Of a stretch of 15,918 nt of DNA, positions 1-8,700 are shown in pieces. Below the pieces are notes generated by a model. It was not told where the DNA came from and did no database searches. It saw only the letters and a list, made by a program, of their open reading frames with translations. Each line of letters begins with the position of its first letter. Positions within the stretch are counted from its first letter, which is position 1. The position numbers and the translations under genes are program-made. The stretch comes from CAYVBJ01 sp964415185 (GTDB taxonomy: Bacteria > Bacteroidota > Rhodothermia > Balneolales > Balneolaceae): NCBI GenBank assembly GCA_964415185.1, contig CAYPZI010000061.1, forward strand, positions 1-15,918, read 5' to 3'.

Positions 1-2
1 TG

Positions 3-1463
3 CTACCCTTCAGCATAAGCCCGGACATCAGCCATATCTACCATCAGGTCAAAGAGTGCTGTGTTTCGGACAAACGTTGGAATTCGATCACTGCCGGGTC
101 CCCATGCGGCTAACTCTACGTAATCGGCCGTGTGATTAGTGCCGATAAAATAGATACCGTTATAGTTGGCAAGTACTCCCGACATTACACCGGCTACTCC
201 CTGGCGATTACGAAACGGAGCCCTGAATTTGCCATCTAAGGCCTCCCTGATCATTTCTGCCTCATCACTTCTGATTTGTGTGTTAGTGGCATATTCAATC
301 ATATCCTGGATTTTTGATACCAGGACGGTTTGCCATGTCTCGCCGTTTTTTATTTTTCCGAGTTCCCTCTGAATCCATTCAAAACTGTGGCGATAGTCGT
401 AAAGCGTTGCCATCATATCCGGCGAATCCCCGTAACCGCTACCCAGACCGCTCAGTCCGGGATTGGCGTTTCCGTGATCGGTTGTCAGAATCACAAGCGT
501 ATCATCCCTCCCATCCGTGTAATCCATCACAGTTTTGATTGCATCATCAAAAGCAATTTGATCATAAATTAAGCCGGCAGCGTCGTTATCGTGAGCTGCA
601 TGATCCACTCTTGCTCCTTCTATCTGCAGAATAAATCCATTTGGATTTTTTTCAAGCCTTTGAAGAGCTGCATCCGTCATTTCCGCAAGTGTAGGTGTTT
701 TCCTTTTTAATTCCGGAAGTGAATTGTAATCCACCATGTAAGGCAGATGAGATGCATTAAAGAGCCCCAACAGACGGCTGTTTCTTGTTGCACTGCTAAG
801 CTCGTCTTTGGTCTGAACAATAGTATATCCGTTTTTACGAAAATCTGAATAGAGGTCTTTACCATCGCCTCGTAAATCGGGTGAGAAATGCTTTTGGCCA
901 CCACCAAGTAAAACGTCATAATTCCGTTCTGAATACTGAACAGCTATTTCATCTTCCATCCATCGGTTTGGCATGTTAATCGCAAACCCGGACGGTGTTG
1001 CATGTGTAATTCTCGAAGATGTTACCAGGCCGGTTCCTTTCCCGGCATCCCTGAAGATTTCGCAAATCGTTTTATATTGCTCTCCGTCAGGCCCCCAGTT
1101 GACGGCATTATTGTTAATCCGGTGGCCACATCCCCAGGAAGAGGCCGCCGATGCTGAACCTGTAACTGTCGAATTGAGCGATGCCATATCCATCAGGCCC
1201 CGGTGATATTCACGGTCAGATTCATACAACTTTACCCAATTGGTTTTTTCACCAAACTGACCTTGTTTTACCAGATCAGCCAGATTAAATGTACCGGCAC
1301 TCATTCCATCAGTCACCAAAAAAATTACATTTTTGGCGTCCCCGTTTTTACTTTTTTTTATGATCCCGTCCCGTTTCTGAAAAAGAGCTCCGCTTCCAAG
1401 GGCTGCGGTTGAGAGGGCACCTGTTTTAAGGAATTCGCGTCGGCTGAACTTGTTTGATGTCAT
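3..1463 (-). CDS. Tat-exported alkaline phosphatase
   Basis: This 486-residue protein is a metal-dependent phosphomonoesterase of the alkaline phosphatase superfamily, expected to release phosphate from organic phosphoesters outside the inner membrane. The N-terminus has a twin-arginine signal (SRREFLK, residues 7-13) followed by a short hydrophobic stretch to about residue 28, so it should be exported folded. The metal and catalytic set is visible: D52 in TDGMS, nucleophile S103 in VTGSASAASSW, H154 and T156 in THATP, E282, D287 and H291 in IEGARVDHAAH, D329-H330 in TTDHGN, and H444 in GTNHT. E. coli PhoA has Asp101 directly before the nucleophile; this protein has Gly102 there. The start ATG fits the Tat motif. 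No Shine-Dalgarno sequence is seen and no Pho box was recognised. The stop codon lies at the window edge, so any terminator is out of view. The family call is secure; substrate range is not. Confidence 0.93.
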   Translation of the reverse strand: MTSNKFSRREFLKTGALSTAALGSGALFQKRDGIIKKSKNGDAKNVIFLVTDGMSAGTFNLADLVKQGQFGEKTNWVKLYESDREYHRGLMDMASLNSTVTGSASAASSWGCGHRINNNAVNWGPDGEQYKTICEIFRDAGKGTGLVTSSRITHATPSGFAINMPNRWMEDEIAVQYSERNYDVLLGGGQKHFSPDLRGDGKDLYSDFRKNGYTIVQTKDELSSATRNSRLLGLFNASHLPYMVDYNSLPELKRKTPTLAEMTDAALQRLEKNPNGFILQIEGARVDHAAHDNDAAGLIYDQIAFDDAIKTVMDYTDGRDDTLVILTTDHGNANPGLSGLGSGYGDSPDMMATLYDYRHSFEWIQRELGKIKNGETWQTVLVSKIQDMIEYATNTQIRSDEAEMIREALDGKFRAPFRNRQGVAGVMSGVLANYNGIYFIGTNHTADYVELAAWGPGSDRIPTFVRNTALFDLMVDMADVRAYAEG

Positions 1464-1960
1464 GGCAACTGTTTATTGTAGATTATTAATTTGAACACCG
1501 ATTTAAAATAGTCATGATCAGGTTCAATATCAGGAATAGCATTTAATTTGACGATATCTTAACTGAAACTTTACATGGAAACTTATTTCCCCGGTTTTTT
1601 CCTATCATATTCCAAATTCACAGAAATTGATTTCGTTTCAATACTGATTTACAGAAACAGTGTGGTATCGTGACAATGATAAAATATCGTGTAAAACCCG
1701 CAAAGTTTCATTTCTGAAATAGCAGTATGCTTATAAAATGGAAGCAGCGCTGAGATAAAACTTTACAGGTTTACAGTTGACACAACATTAATAAAAATAT
1801 AAATCAAATTTTTATCTTTAAGCTGATGGTATGAGTTGTAAAAAAAAATTTATACGGCTGAATTTTAACAATCAAACTTTTCGGAAAATAAAATTTAACA
1901 GAGCCCTGTTTTCTGCAATTTTCCGCTATACTACATGAAAATTAAAAAAAAACGCATTCA
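1464..1960. other. AT-rich divergent intergenic region
   Basis: This stretch of about 500 bases separates the divergently transcribed phosphatase and RND exporter genes, so it should hold both promoters. I see no credible protein gene or structural RNA. Small direct repeats occur: TATCGTG at 1666-1672 and 1685-1691 (19 bases apart) and TTTACAG at 1762-1768 and 1770-1776, the latter just upstream of a TTGACA element. A small dyad, ATTTC-T-GAAAT, sits at 1710-1720. All of these are short enough to be chance in AT-rich DNA. Confidence 0.5.
1777..1805 (+). promoter_or_regulatory. Possible sigma-70-like promoter for the RND exporter gene
   Basis: A perfect TTGACA lies at 1777-1782. Downstream, TATAAA at 1798-1803 is 15 bases away and TAAATC at 1800-1805 is 17 bases away; neither is an ideal -10 element. 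Transcription from here would give a leader of about 150 bases before the ATG at 1961. Bacteroidota-type promoters use other consensus elements, so this is only a candidate. Confidence 0.28.
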
Positions 1961-1964
1961 ATGA
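1935..1964 (+). CDS. Possible nine-codon leader ORF overlapping the RND start
   Basis: An ATG at 1935 opens a nine-codon frame encoding MKIKKKRIQ. Its TGA stop (1962-1964) overlaps the ATG of the RND gene (1961-1963) as ATGA, the arrangement typical of termination-reinitiation coupling. The downstream gene has no Shine-Dalgarno sequence of its own, which would make coupling useful. The mini-ORF also lacks a clear ribosome binding site and is rich in AAA codons because the local DNA is A-rich, so coincidence is quite possible. Confidence 0.22.
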   Translation: MKIKKKRIQ

Positions 1965-4567
1965 ATCTGCTCGGGAGAGTGTCCGTTTTTATCAATCGCT
2001 ATGCATTATGGATTATCCTGGCATACATTGCCCTTGCTGCCGTATCACTCGACTACGCTGTTAATAATATTGGAATTAACAGTAATACGGCTGAAATGTT
2101 TGATCCTGAACTTGATTTCAGGGAACGGCAAAATTTTTTCAATGAAACGTTTTCAATTCTTGATGACAACCTTGTTGTTGTTGTAGAAGGACAAACACCC
2201 GAATTGACTGATATTGTCATCAATGACCTTTACAATGCATTTGAAGAAGATGACGGATATTTCAGCGATGTATATCTTCCAGGCGGAGGTGACTATTTCC
2301 AAAAAAACCAGTTTCTTTTTCTAAACGAAGAGGAACTTGAGAAAGTCTCGGACCGCCTCTCCCGTTCCAATGTTTTCTTATCACTTCTTGCACAAAATCA
2401 CAGCATGCGGGGCCTGTTTACCCTGACAGAAATGATTCTCGTACAGGGAAGTGAACAACAGGTGAACCAGCTAAACGGCTTATTCGGTCAGATGAGCCAA
2501 GCAATCGACAGCCGTCTGGCCGATGAAGAATACGCCGTATCCTGGCAGCAAGCTTTCGGCGGAAATGAATTGAGTGACCAAGCCGGTATACGGTTTTTGC
2601 AGGTAAAACCGGTTCAGGATTCCACACTCATCTTTCCCGCAAAACCGGGGTACGACCGGTCAAGGGAAATCATATCATCTTACAGTGACGATGAGAGGGT
2701 TTCGGTCAGGACCACAGGGAAAATGGCTATGAGTTTTGAAGAAATTCAAAGTGTAACCGAGGGTGCGGTTAATGCCAGTATTCTTGCCCTTATTTTTGTA
2801 ACGATTATTCTGTGGATAGGACTTCGGTCGGTTCGTGTAATTGCATCTTCCATCATTACCCTTTTTGTAGGCCTGATTTTTACTCTTTGCTTTTGTGCGT
2901 GGGCAATTGGCCAGCTCAATATGATTTCAGTGGCTTTTGCTGTTTTGTACATCGGCCTCGGAATTGACTATGCCATTCACTTTACCCTGAAATACACCGA
3001 ACTTACTGATCATCATCAATCTGCCGAAAACGCACTCTTTTTCGGATTCAAAGAGGTGGGGCCTGCATTGCTCCTGACCTGTATATCGACAATGATCGGG
3101 TTTTATGCTTTTATCCCGACCGATTTTGACGGGGTTTCCGAACTTGGCCTCATAGCAGGAACCGGAATGCTCATCAGCTTTATTGTTACTTTTACACTGC
3201 TACCTGCTCTTCTTAAAATCTTCAGGATTGAATCGAGAAAAATTTCCAAAGCAACCCTGAAGGCTCCCTTTGCAAAGCAAATTACAAGCCTTCTTGCCAG
3301 CCGGAACCGGCTGTTCAGGTATTCAGGAATTGTGGCTGGTATTGTAGCAATTTTTGTAGCTGTACAAATCGAATTCGATTATGATCCCATAAGCCTGAGG
3401 GATGACAAATCGGAATCGGTATCGACATTGATGGACCTGATAGGTGAGGGGAGGATGAATCCATGGAATATTGAAATTCTCACATACGATCCGGATTCGG
3501 TTCAATATTACAAAGACCTTCTGGCACCTAATGATATGACAGGCCGGGTATTGAGTTTTTTAAGTTTTATTCCTGAAAACCAGGAAGAGAAGATGCCTTT
3601 CATCCGGAGAATCAATTCCCGAATATCCAGGATACCTGAAATTACCAAAGATTCGGCTTCATTCAGTGTTGAAAATCAAATTTTAGCTGCCCGTGATCTG
3701 AAGAATCAGATCGAAAGCTATGAACGATCCCGGCCTGAAAATCTTGACCAACTTCAAAGCTCATTATCCGTCTTAATTAATGAACTTGAACCTGCATCTG
3801 AAGTGGAAAAAGAGAACATCACTAACAGAGTTGAAGCCGGGCTGCTTCAACATTTTCCTGCCTTGCTCAACAATCTTAGAGTTGCATCCTCGGCAGATTT
3901 CACAGGAGCTGATGACGTGCCTGAGGAGCTAAAAAAACGCTGGATATCAGAAAGCGGAATATACAGAATCCAGGTATCGCCGCCCGATGATGTCAGCGAT
4001 TCAAACAGCCTCAGAAGTTTTGATGAAGAAGTGAGACAAATCGTTCCGCTTGCAACCGGTGAACTCGTAACCTTTATTGAATCGGGCAATATTGTTGCCA
4101 AGGCATTTATCCAGGCAATGTTTTATTCACTGGTTGCTATCATACTGCTTTTGCTGATCTATCTGAGAAGTACAAGAGACACGCTTAATATTTTACTTCC
4201 ACTGATACTGACGGCCATGTTGACAGGCGCAGCTATGGTTATATTCGGACTGAAGTTCAATTTTGCAAATATTATTGCCATCCCCATGCTGCTTGGCCTT
4301 GGTGTTGATAACGCCATTCATATGGTGCACAGAGCCAGGGACGTTTCAATTGCAAATAGTGATTTGCTAAAAACTACCACTTCCAGGGCAATTTTTTTTA
4401 GTTCTTTGACCACGCTTTTCAGTTTTGGAAACCTGATTGTATCACCCCATAACGGAACGGCAAGCCTGGGACTTGTTTTACTATTTGGTGTCCTATTTCT
4501 GATTTTTTCAACCCTTATTGTCCTGCCTGCATTTTTAATCGGGAAAAGCAAGAACAAGGTTTCATAA
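1961..4567 (+). CDS. RND/MMPL-superfamily exporter, HpnN-like
   Basis: An 868-residue inner-membrane transporter with the duplicated RND layout. TM1 is at about 13-31, followed by a large periplasmic loop (about 32-266), TM2-TM6 at about 270-420, TM7 at about 453-470, a second periplasmic loop with coiled-coil character (about 471-715) and TM8-TM12 at about 717-862. Each half carries the membrane Asp signature: GLGIDYAIH (D336) and GLGVDNAIH (D783), the probable proton-relay positions. Length and the N-terminal block (NTAEMFDPELDFRERQ, then DDNLVVVVEG) resemble HpnN, the hopanoid-associated exporter family, rather than the roughly 1,000-residue drug pumps. HpnN-type proteins move lipids toward the outer membrane, so a lipid or other hydrophobic cargo is plausible but inferred. 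No membrane-fusion protein, outer-membrane channel or hopanoid gene adjoins it. There is no Shine-Dalgarno sequence before the ATG. Confident on superfamily, moderate on the HpnN affinity. Confidence 0.87.
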   Translation: MNLLGRVSVFINRYALWIILAYIALAAVSLDYAVNNIGINSNTAEMFDPELDFRERQNFFNETFSILDDNLVVVVEGQTPELTDIVINDLYNAFEEDDGYFSDVYLPGGGDYFQKNQFLFLNEEELEKVSDRLSRSNVFLSLLAQNHSMRGLFTLTEMILVQGSEQQVNQLNGLFGQMSQAIDSRLADEEYAVSWQQAFGGNELSDQAGIRFLQVKPVQDSTLIFPAKPGYDRSREIISSYSDDERVSVRTTGKMAMSFEEIQSVTEGAVNASILALIFVTIILWIGLRSVRVIASSIITLFVGLIFTLCFCAWAIGQLNMISVAFAVLYIGLGIDYAIHFTLKYTELTDHHQSAENALFFGFKEVGPALLLTCISTMIGFYAFIPTDFDGVSELGLIAGTGMLISFIVTFTLLPALLKIFRIESRKISKATLKAPFAKQITSLLASRNRLFRYSGIVAGIVAIFVAVQIEFDYDPISLRDDKSESVSTLMDLIGEGRMNPWNIEILTYDPDSVQYYKDLLAPNDMTGRVLSFLSFIPENQEEKMPFIRRINSRISRIPEITKDSASFSVENQILAARDLKNQIESYERSRPENLDQLQSSLSVLINELEPASEVEKENITNRVEAGLLQHFPALLNNLRVASSADFTGADDVPEELKKRWISESGIYRIQVSPPDDVSDSNSLRSFDEEVRQIVPLATGELVTFIESGNIVAKAFIQAMFYSLVAIILLLLIYLRSTRDTLNILLPLILTAMLTGAAMVIFGLKFNFANIIAIPMLLGLGVDNAIHMVHRARDVSIANSDLLKTTTSRAIFFSSLTTLFSFGNLIVSPHNGTASLGLVLLFGVLFLIFSTLIVLPAFLIGKSKNKVS

Positions 4568-4611
4568 AGAAAAAAACAACGGATCGGTTCACGAAGCAAA
4601 ATTTAACCATT

Positions 4612-4655
4612 AAGGCATTCATAAATCAAATTTATCTATTAGAGAAGCCTTTTAA
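4612..4655 (+). terminator. Possible terminator after the RND gene
   Basis: The arms AAGGCATTC (4612-4620) and GAAGCCTT (4644-4651) pair with one bulged base. Between them is a nested stem, ATAAAT-CAA-ATTTAT (4621-4635). The right arm runs into TTAAT. The hairpin sits between converging genes 45 bases after the RND stop. The U-tract is short and the stem is imperfect, so efficiency is uncertain. Confidence 0.33.
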
Positions 4656-4681
4656 TCCTAACCAAAAAGCCAGCCGTAACC

Positions 4682-4918
4682 TCAATCACCTGCAACCTGG
4701 TCAATACGGTTTATGAGAGTACCATAAGCTTCTTCAATAGATTCGCCTTCTGCAGTTAAAACCTTTCCTTTCGAGTTTCTGGCCATTACTTCACAGCCTT
4801 CCCATTTGCGGTTTGTTTTTACGATCTTATAATCCAGGTATCCGGTTTTTTTTAAAATCTCTATCCTTTCGCGGAGTGCGGATTTTAAATCGTCATCTCT
4901 ATAAACTGACATTACCAT
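4682..4918 (-). CDS. Small conserved-looking protein of unknown function
   Basis: I do not recognise this 78-residue protein. It looks real: it is a compact, charged, soluble sequence with an amphipathic start (DDDLKSALRERIEILKKTG, residues 8-26). A beta-rich centre follows (DYKIVKTNRKWEGCEVMARN, residues 29-48), then GKVLTAEGESIEEAY and a helical C-terminus. There is one cysteine, no signal peptide and no membrane segment. The alpha-beta-beta-alpha pattern could be a small nucleic-acid-binding or ribosome-associated fold, but that is a guess from predicted shape only. It begins 28 bases after the stop of the DksA/TraR-like gene on the same strand, so the two are probably co-transcribed. Methionine 3 is an equally plausible start; neither ATG has a Shine-Dalgarno sequence. 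Confidence 0.7.
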   Translation of the reverse strand: MVMSVYRDDDLKSALRERIEILKKTGYLDYKIVKTNRKWEGCEVMARNSKGKVLTAEGESIEEAYGTLINRIDQVAGD

Positions 4919-4946
4919 AACAGATCATTTTATAAATTTTGATTTC

Positions 4947-5381
4947 TCAATTATAATATTTTTTCGAAAGGCCTTTCATTTTTGCAGCTACGCTGTAATT
5001 GGTATGAGGTACAATCTCAAGCCGGCCTTTTTCAATCGGTTTACCTGTAGCAACGCAGATTCCATACCTGCCTTCTTCTATTCGCCTCAGGGCGGCATCA
5101 ATTTGTTTTATAAAGCGTTGTGTTCTTTCCAGAAACTGGTAATTCAAATCCTGTTCTTCCATGTTCGAACCCATGTCACCCTGATGGTGTGTGATCGATG
5201 AAAGATCCGCATCATCAACATCCATGTGGTTTTCGATATTCTTTTTTATCGCTTCAAGTTCATTTTCAGCTTCTTTTCTTTTTTTCAAAAGCAGGTTTTT
5301 AAAATGCTCCAATTCAGCTTCGGTGAACGGATAGTTTTCTTTTTTGGGGTCACTCATTAATGTTTTCATATCTAATCTCAT
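4947..5381 (-). CDS. DksA/TraR-family transcription regulator with degenerate zinc finger
   Basis: A 144-residue member of the DksA/TraR family, whose members bind in the RNA polymerase secondary channel and, with ppGpp in E. coli, adjust transcription of stable RNA and biosynthetic genes. A long coiled-coil hairpin spans about residues 20-100. Its tip region carries an acidic cluster, DVDDA (54-58), recalling the tip aspartates that DksA needs. The C-terminal block RRIEEGRYGIC followed by TGKPIEKGRLEIVP matches the family zinc-finger region. Only C109 remains of the usual four cysteines, so zinc is probably not bound by a Cys4 site; cysteine-poor versions are familiar in Bacteroidota. The true start may be Met1, Met5 or Met9; none has a clear ribosome binding site. 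It is divergent from nifJ across 400 bases and probably co-transcribed with the small gene downstream. It could equally be a specialised paralogue rather than the housekeeping DksA. Confidence 0.88.
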   Translation of the reverse strand: MRLDMKTLMSDPKKENYPFTEAELEHFKNLLLKKRKEAENELEAIKKNIENHMDVDDADLSSITHHQGDMGSNMEEQDLNYQFLERTQRFIKQIDAALRRIEEGRYGICVATGKPIEKGRLEIVPHTNYSVAAKMKGLSKKYYN

Positions 5382-5453
5382 GTTAGGTTTTCAGATTTTG
5401 ATATATAAATAATCAATCCGTCCATTTATTGGGAGAGTCTATTTACTGAGCCG

Positions 5454-5476
5454 TATGTAATGGAAAATATTACATA
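5454..5476. promoter_or_regulatory. Perfect 8-bp dyad, candidate operator
   Basis: TATGTAAT (5454-5461) and ATTACATA (5469-5476) are exact inverted copies separated by seven bases. The 23-base span fits a dimeric transcription factor. It lies about 73 bases upstream of the DksA-like start and about 306 bases upstream of the nifJ start, so the DksA-like gene is the nearer target. I cannot assign a factor: the core TGTAA-N9-TTACA differs in spacing from the Crp (N6) and Fnr (N4) boxes. Confidence 0.4.
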
Positions 5477-5767
5477 ATGACTTCTCTGCTGAAGAACACA
5501 ATACCGGGTTTTATGTTTAAATCACAATAATGTTCTGGTTAAATAAAGACTGGCCGAATCTGAGCTAAATGATCCATTAAGGGATTCTATTACAAGAACT
5601 ATTTAAATCCCCCTGCATTTCATAGTTGACAGGTCATTTATTTTGATCCAAACTACTACTTTAAATATTAAACTGACTGATACCTGTAAATTGTATTTTA
5701 TTGAAATCTGAACGGACCTTGATTCTATATCTTCCCAGTACTATTCAATAATTACAGCCGGGTATAG

Positions 5768-5773
5768 AGGAGG
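5768..5773 (+). promoter_or_regulatory. Strong Shine-Dalgarno sequence of nifJ
   Basis: AGGAGG lies eight bases before the nifJ ATG. It is the only near-consensus ribosome binding site in the window, fixes the start codon and suggests high translation of nifJ. The next gene has a weaker AAGGA. Confidence 0.8.
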
Positions 5774-5781
5774 ATTCAAAA

Positions 5782-8700
5782 ATGGCCAGGAACCGAATCA
5801 CAGTAGACGCCAACGAAGCTGTTGCATACGTCGCCCACCACCTGAATGAAGTCATTGCCATCTACCCGATCACACCGGCATCACCCATGGGAGAATGGGC
5901 AGATGCATGGACAATGGCCGGACGAAAAAATATATGGGGAACAGTTCCCGATGTGATTGAAATGCAAAGTGAAGGAGGTGCTGCAGGTGCCGTACACGGC
6001 GCGCTTCAGACCGGTGCTCTCACTACTACATTTACCGCCTCTCAAGGGCTCCTTTTGATGATGCCGAACCTCTATAAAATAGCCGGTGAACTTACACCGG
6101 CTGTGATTCATGTGGCTGCCCGGTCGGTGGCTGCACAGGCACTTTCCATTTTCGGAGATCATAGTGATGTAATGCCCATGAGAGCTACGGGAATGGCGCT
6201 GTTGGCATCCGGCAGTGTGCAGGAAGCAATGGATCTTGCCGTCATCGCTCACGCTTCAACACTTGAATCCAGGATACCTTTTATTCATTTTTTTGACGGT
6301 TTCCGCACCTCTCACGAAATACAAAAAATTGAAAAGGTTACTCCTGGAATCATGCGGGGTATGATTGACGACCGCTCTGTAATTGAGCACAGAGAACGTG
6401 CACTTAAACCGGAACGGCCATTTATCAGGGGCACGGCACAAAACCCGGATGTCTTTTTCCAGGCAAGAGAATCCGTAAACCGTTTTTACCAGGAATGTCC
6501 GGCTGTCGTGCAGAAAATTATGGACCGCTTTGCCTCACTTACGGGCAGGCAATATCATCTCTTTGATTATCATGGAGATCCTGAGGCTACACAAATTATT
6601 GTGCTTATGGGATCCGGAGCGGAAACAGTTCATGAAACGGTAGATCGCCTGAACCGTTCAGGTGAAAAGACAGGTGTACTGAAAGTGAGGCTCTACCGGC
6701 CTTTTGACACAGCTTCTTTTCTTAAAGCACTTCCGGCTTCTGTAAAAGGAATTGCAGTGCTCGATCGAACAAAAGAGCCGGGAAGTACAGGTGAACCTCT
6801 TTATAATGACATTGTCACCGCCCTGTATGAAAATAAATCTCTGAAGGTAACCGGTTTCAAACAAGATCCTGTGGTTATCGGCGGGCGATATGGCCTTTCA
6901 TCCAAGGAGTTTACACCCTCAATGGTGAAATCAATATTTGACGAGCTTATTAAACCGGCTCCAAAAAACCATTTTACCATCGGCATCAATGATGACCTTA
7001 CGAATACCAGCCTCTCATATAACGGGAGTTTCAAGAAAAAGAATAAAAACTGCTTTGAAGCCCTGTTTTTCGGACTTGGGGCGGACGGAACCGTCAGTGC
7101 CAATAAAAATTCAATCAAAATAATCGGCGAAAATACCGATAATTTTGCACAGGGTTATTTTGTATATGATTCAAAAAAATCGGGTGCCAAAACGGTTTCT
7201 CATCTTCGGTTTGGCAGTGAGCCAATCCGGTCTGCTTATCTTATTGATGAAGCGGATTTTGTAGCCTGCCATCAGTTTAATTTCCTGGAAAGGAATGATG
7301 TGCTGAAGCATGCAGCCGATGGCGCCACATTCCTTCTGAATGCACCATATCCAGCCGATCAGGTCTGGGCTCATCTTCCTGTAAAAGTTCAGGAACAGGT
7401 AATCTCGAAAAATATCAAATTCTATACGATCGACGGTTACAAAGTGGCTGAAAAGAGCGGAATGGGCAACCGTATCAATACGGTGATGCAAGCCTGTTTT
7501 TTTGCAATCAGTAAAGTAATGAAGACAGAGAAAGCAATTGAAGCAATCAAGGATGCCATACGGAAAACCTACGGCAAGCGTGGTGAAACGGTACTTAAAA
7601 ATAACTTTGATGCGGTCGACAATGCTCTCGGCAATCTCCACCTGGTTGATGTACCTGATTCAGCCGATTCCAAACTGAAAATGAGAAGAACCGTTCCCGG
7701 GGAAGCGCCCGATTTTGTGCAGAAAGTGATCGCCGAAATTATAGCCGGAAACGGTGACCAATTGCCCGTTAGTGCCCTGCCGTTTGATGGTACCTACCCT
7801 TCAGGTACTACAAAGTGGGAAAAAAGAAACATCACCCAAACCATCCCGGTACTCGATCCCGACGTCTGCATACAATGCGGGAAGTGTGCCATGGTTTGTC
7901 CTCATGCCGTAATACGCATAAAGGCATTCGGCGAGGAATTGCTTGCGGATGCTCCCGGCGGATTTAAATATATGGATGCCAAAGGACGGGAATGGCCCGA
8001 CAATACAAAAATCTCCATACAGGTTTCGCCTGAAGATTGTACAGGATGTGAGCTTTGCGTAGAAGTTTGTCCGGCTAAAAATAAGAAACAAACAGGGCTG
8101 AAAGCCTTGAACATGCATGCCCTTGATCCGCTGCTTGAGCAGGAAAAAGAGTGCTGGAATTACTTTATTGACATTCCTGAATACGACCGGTCAGAACTAA
8201 AGCAAAATACCGTAAAAGGCTCGCAATACCTGCAGCCCCTGTTTGAGTTCTCCGGAGCATGTTCAGGATGCGGTGAAACTCCCTATATCAAGCTTGTTAC
8301 CCAGCTTTTCGGCGACAGGATGATGGTAGCCAATGCAACGGGATGTTCATCCATTTACGGAGGGAATTTGCCGGCTACACCCTGGGCCAAAAACACCGAA
8401 GGTTTCGGGCCTGCCTGGTCAAACTCTCTGTTTGAAGACAACGCCGAGTTCGGGCTTGGTTTCAGGCTGACGGTTGACAAACAAACAGCACAGGCCAAAG
8501 AATTGCTAAAAAAACTGGCATCCGACCTTCCAGCCAGGTTGGTTGATGAAATCCTGAATGCCGATCAAACGGATGAGCCCGGTATTTTTGAGCAACGAAA
8601 AAGAGTTGCAAAACTGAAAGAATCGCTTCGGGAACTCGAATCATCCGAAGCCGGAATGTTGCTCAGTCTCACCGATTACCTCGTGAAGAAAAGCATCTGG

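Larger units (their letters stand above)
5382..5781. other. Divergent intergenic region between the DksA-like gene and nifJ
   Basis: This 400-base AT-rich spacer should hold promoters for both directions. The clearest structure is the perfect dyad listed separately at 5454-5476. A second, weaker dyad, TTGAT-N9-ATCAA (5398-5416), lies just upstream of the DksA-like gene. A TTGACA at 5626-5631 has no good -10 partner. TTGATT (5719-5724) and TATTCA (5742-5747), 17 bases apart, are a weak nifJ promoter candidate. I see no gene or structured RNA. Confidence 0.5.

Noticed and set aside
5398..5416. TTGAT-N9-ATCAA as an Fnr box
   Set aside because: An Fnr site needs TTGAT-N4-ATCAA. The nine-base spacing and AT-rich context make this unreliable as an oxygen-response site.
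5881..6252. A 123-codon minus-strand frame inside nifJ
   Set aside because: It is antisense to a strongly conserved catalytic region of nifJ, and its translation is low-quality, rich in His, Cys and Ser.
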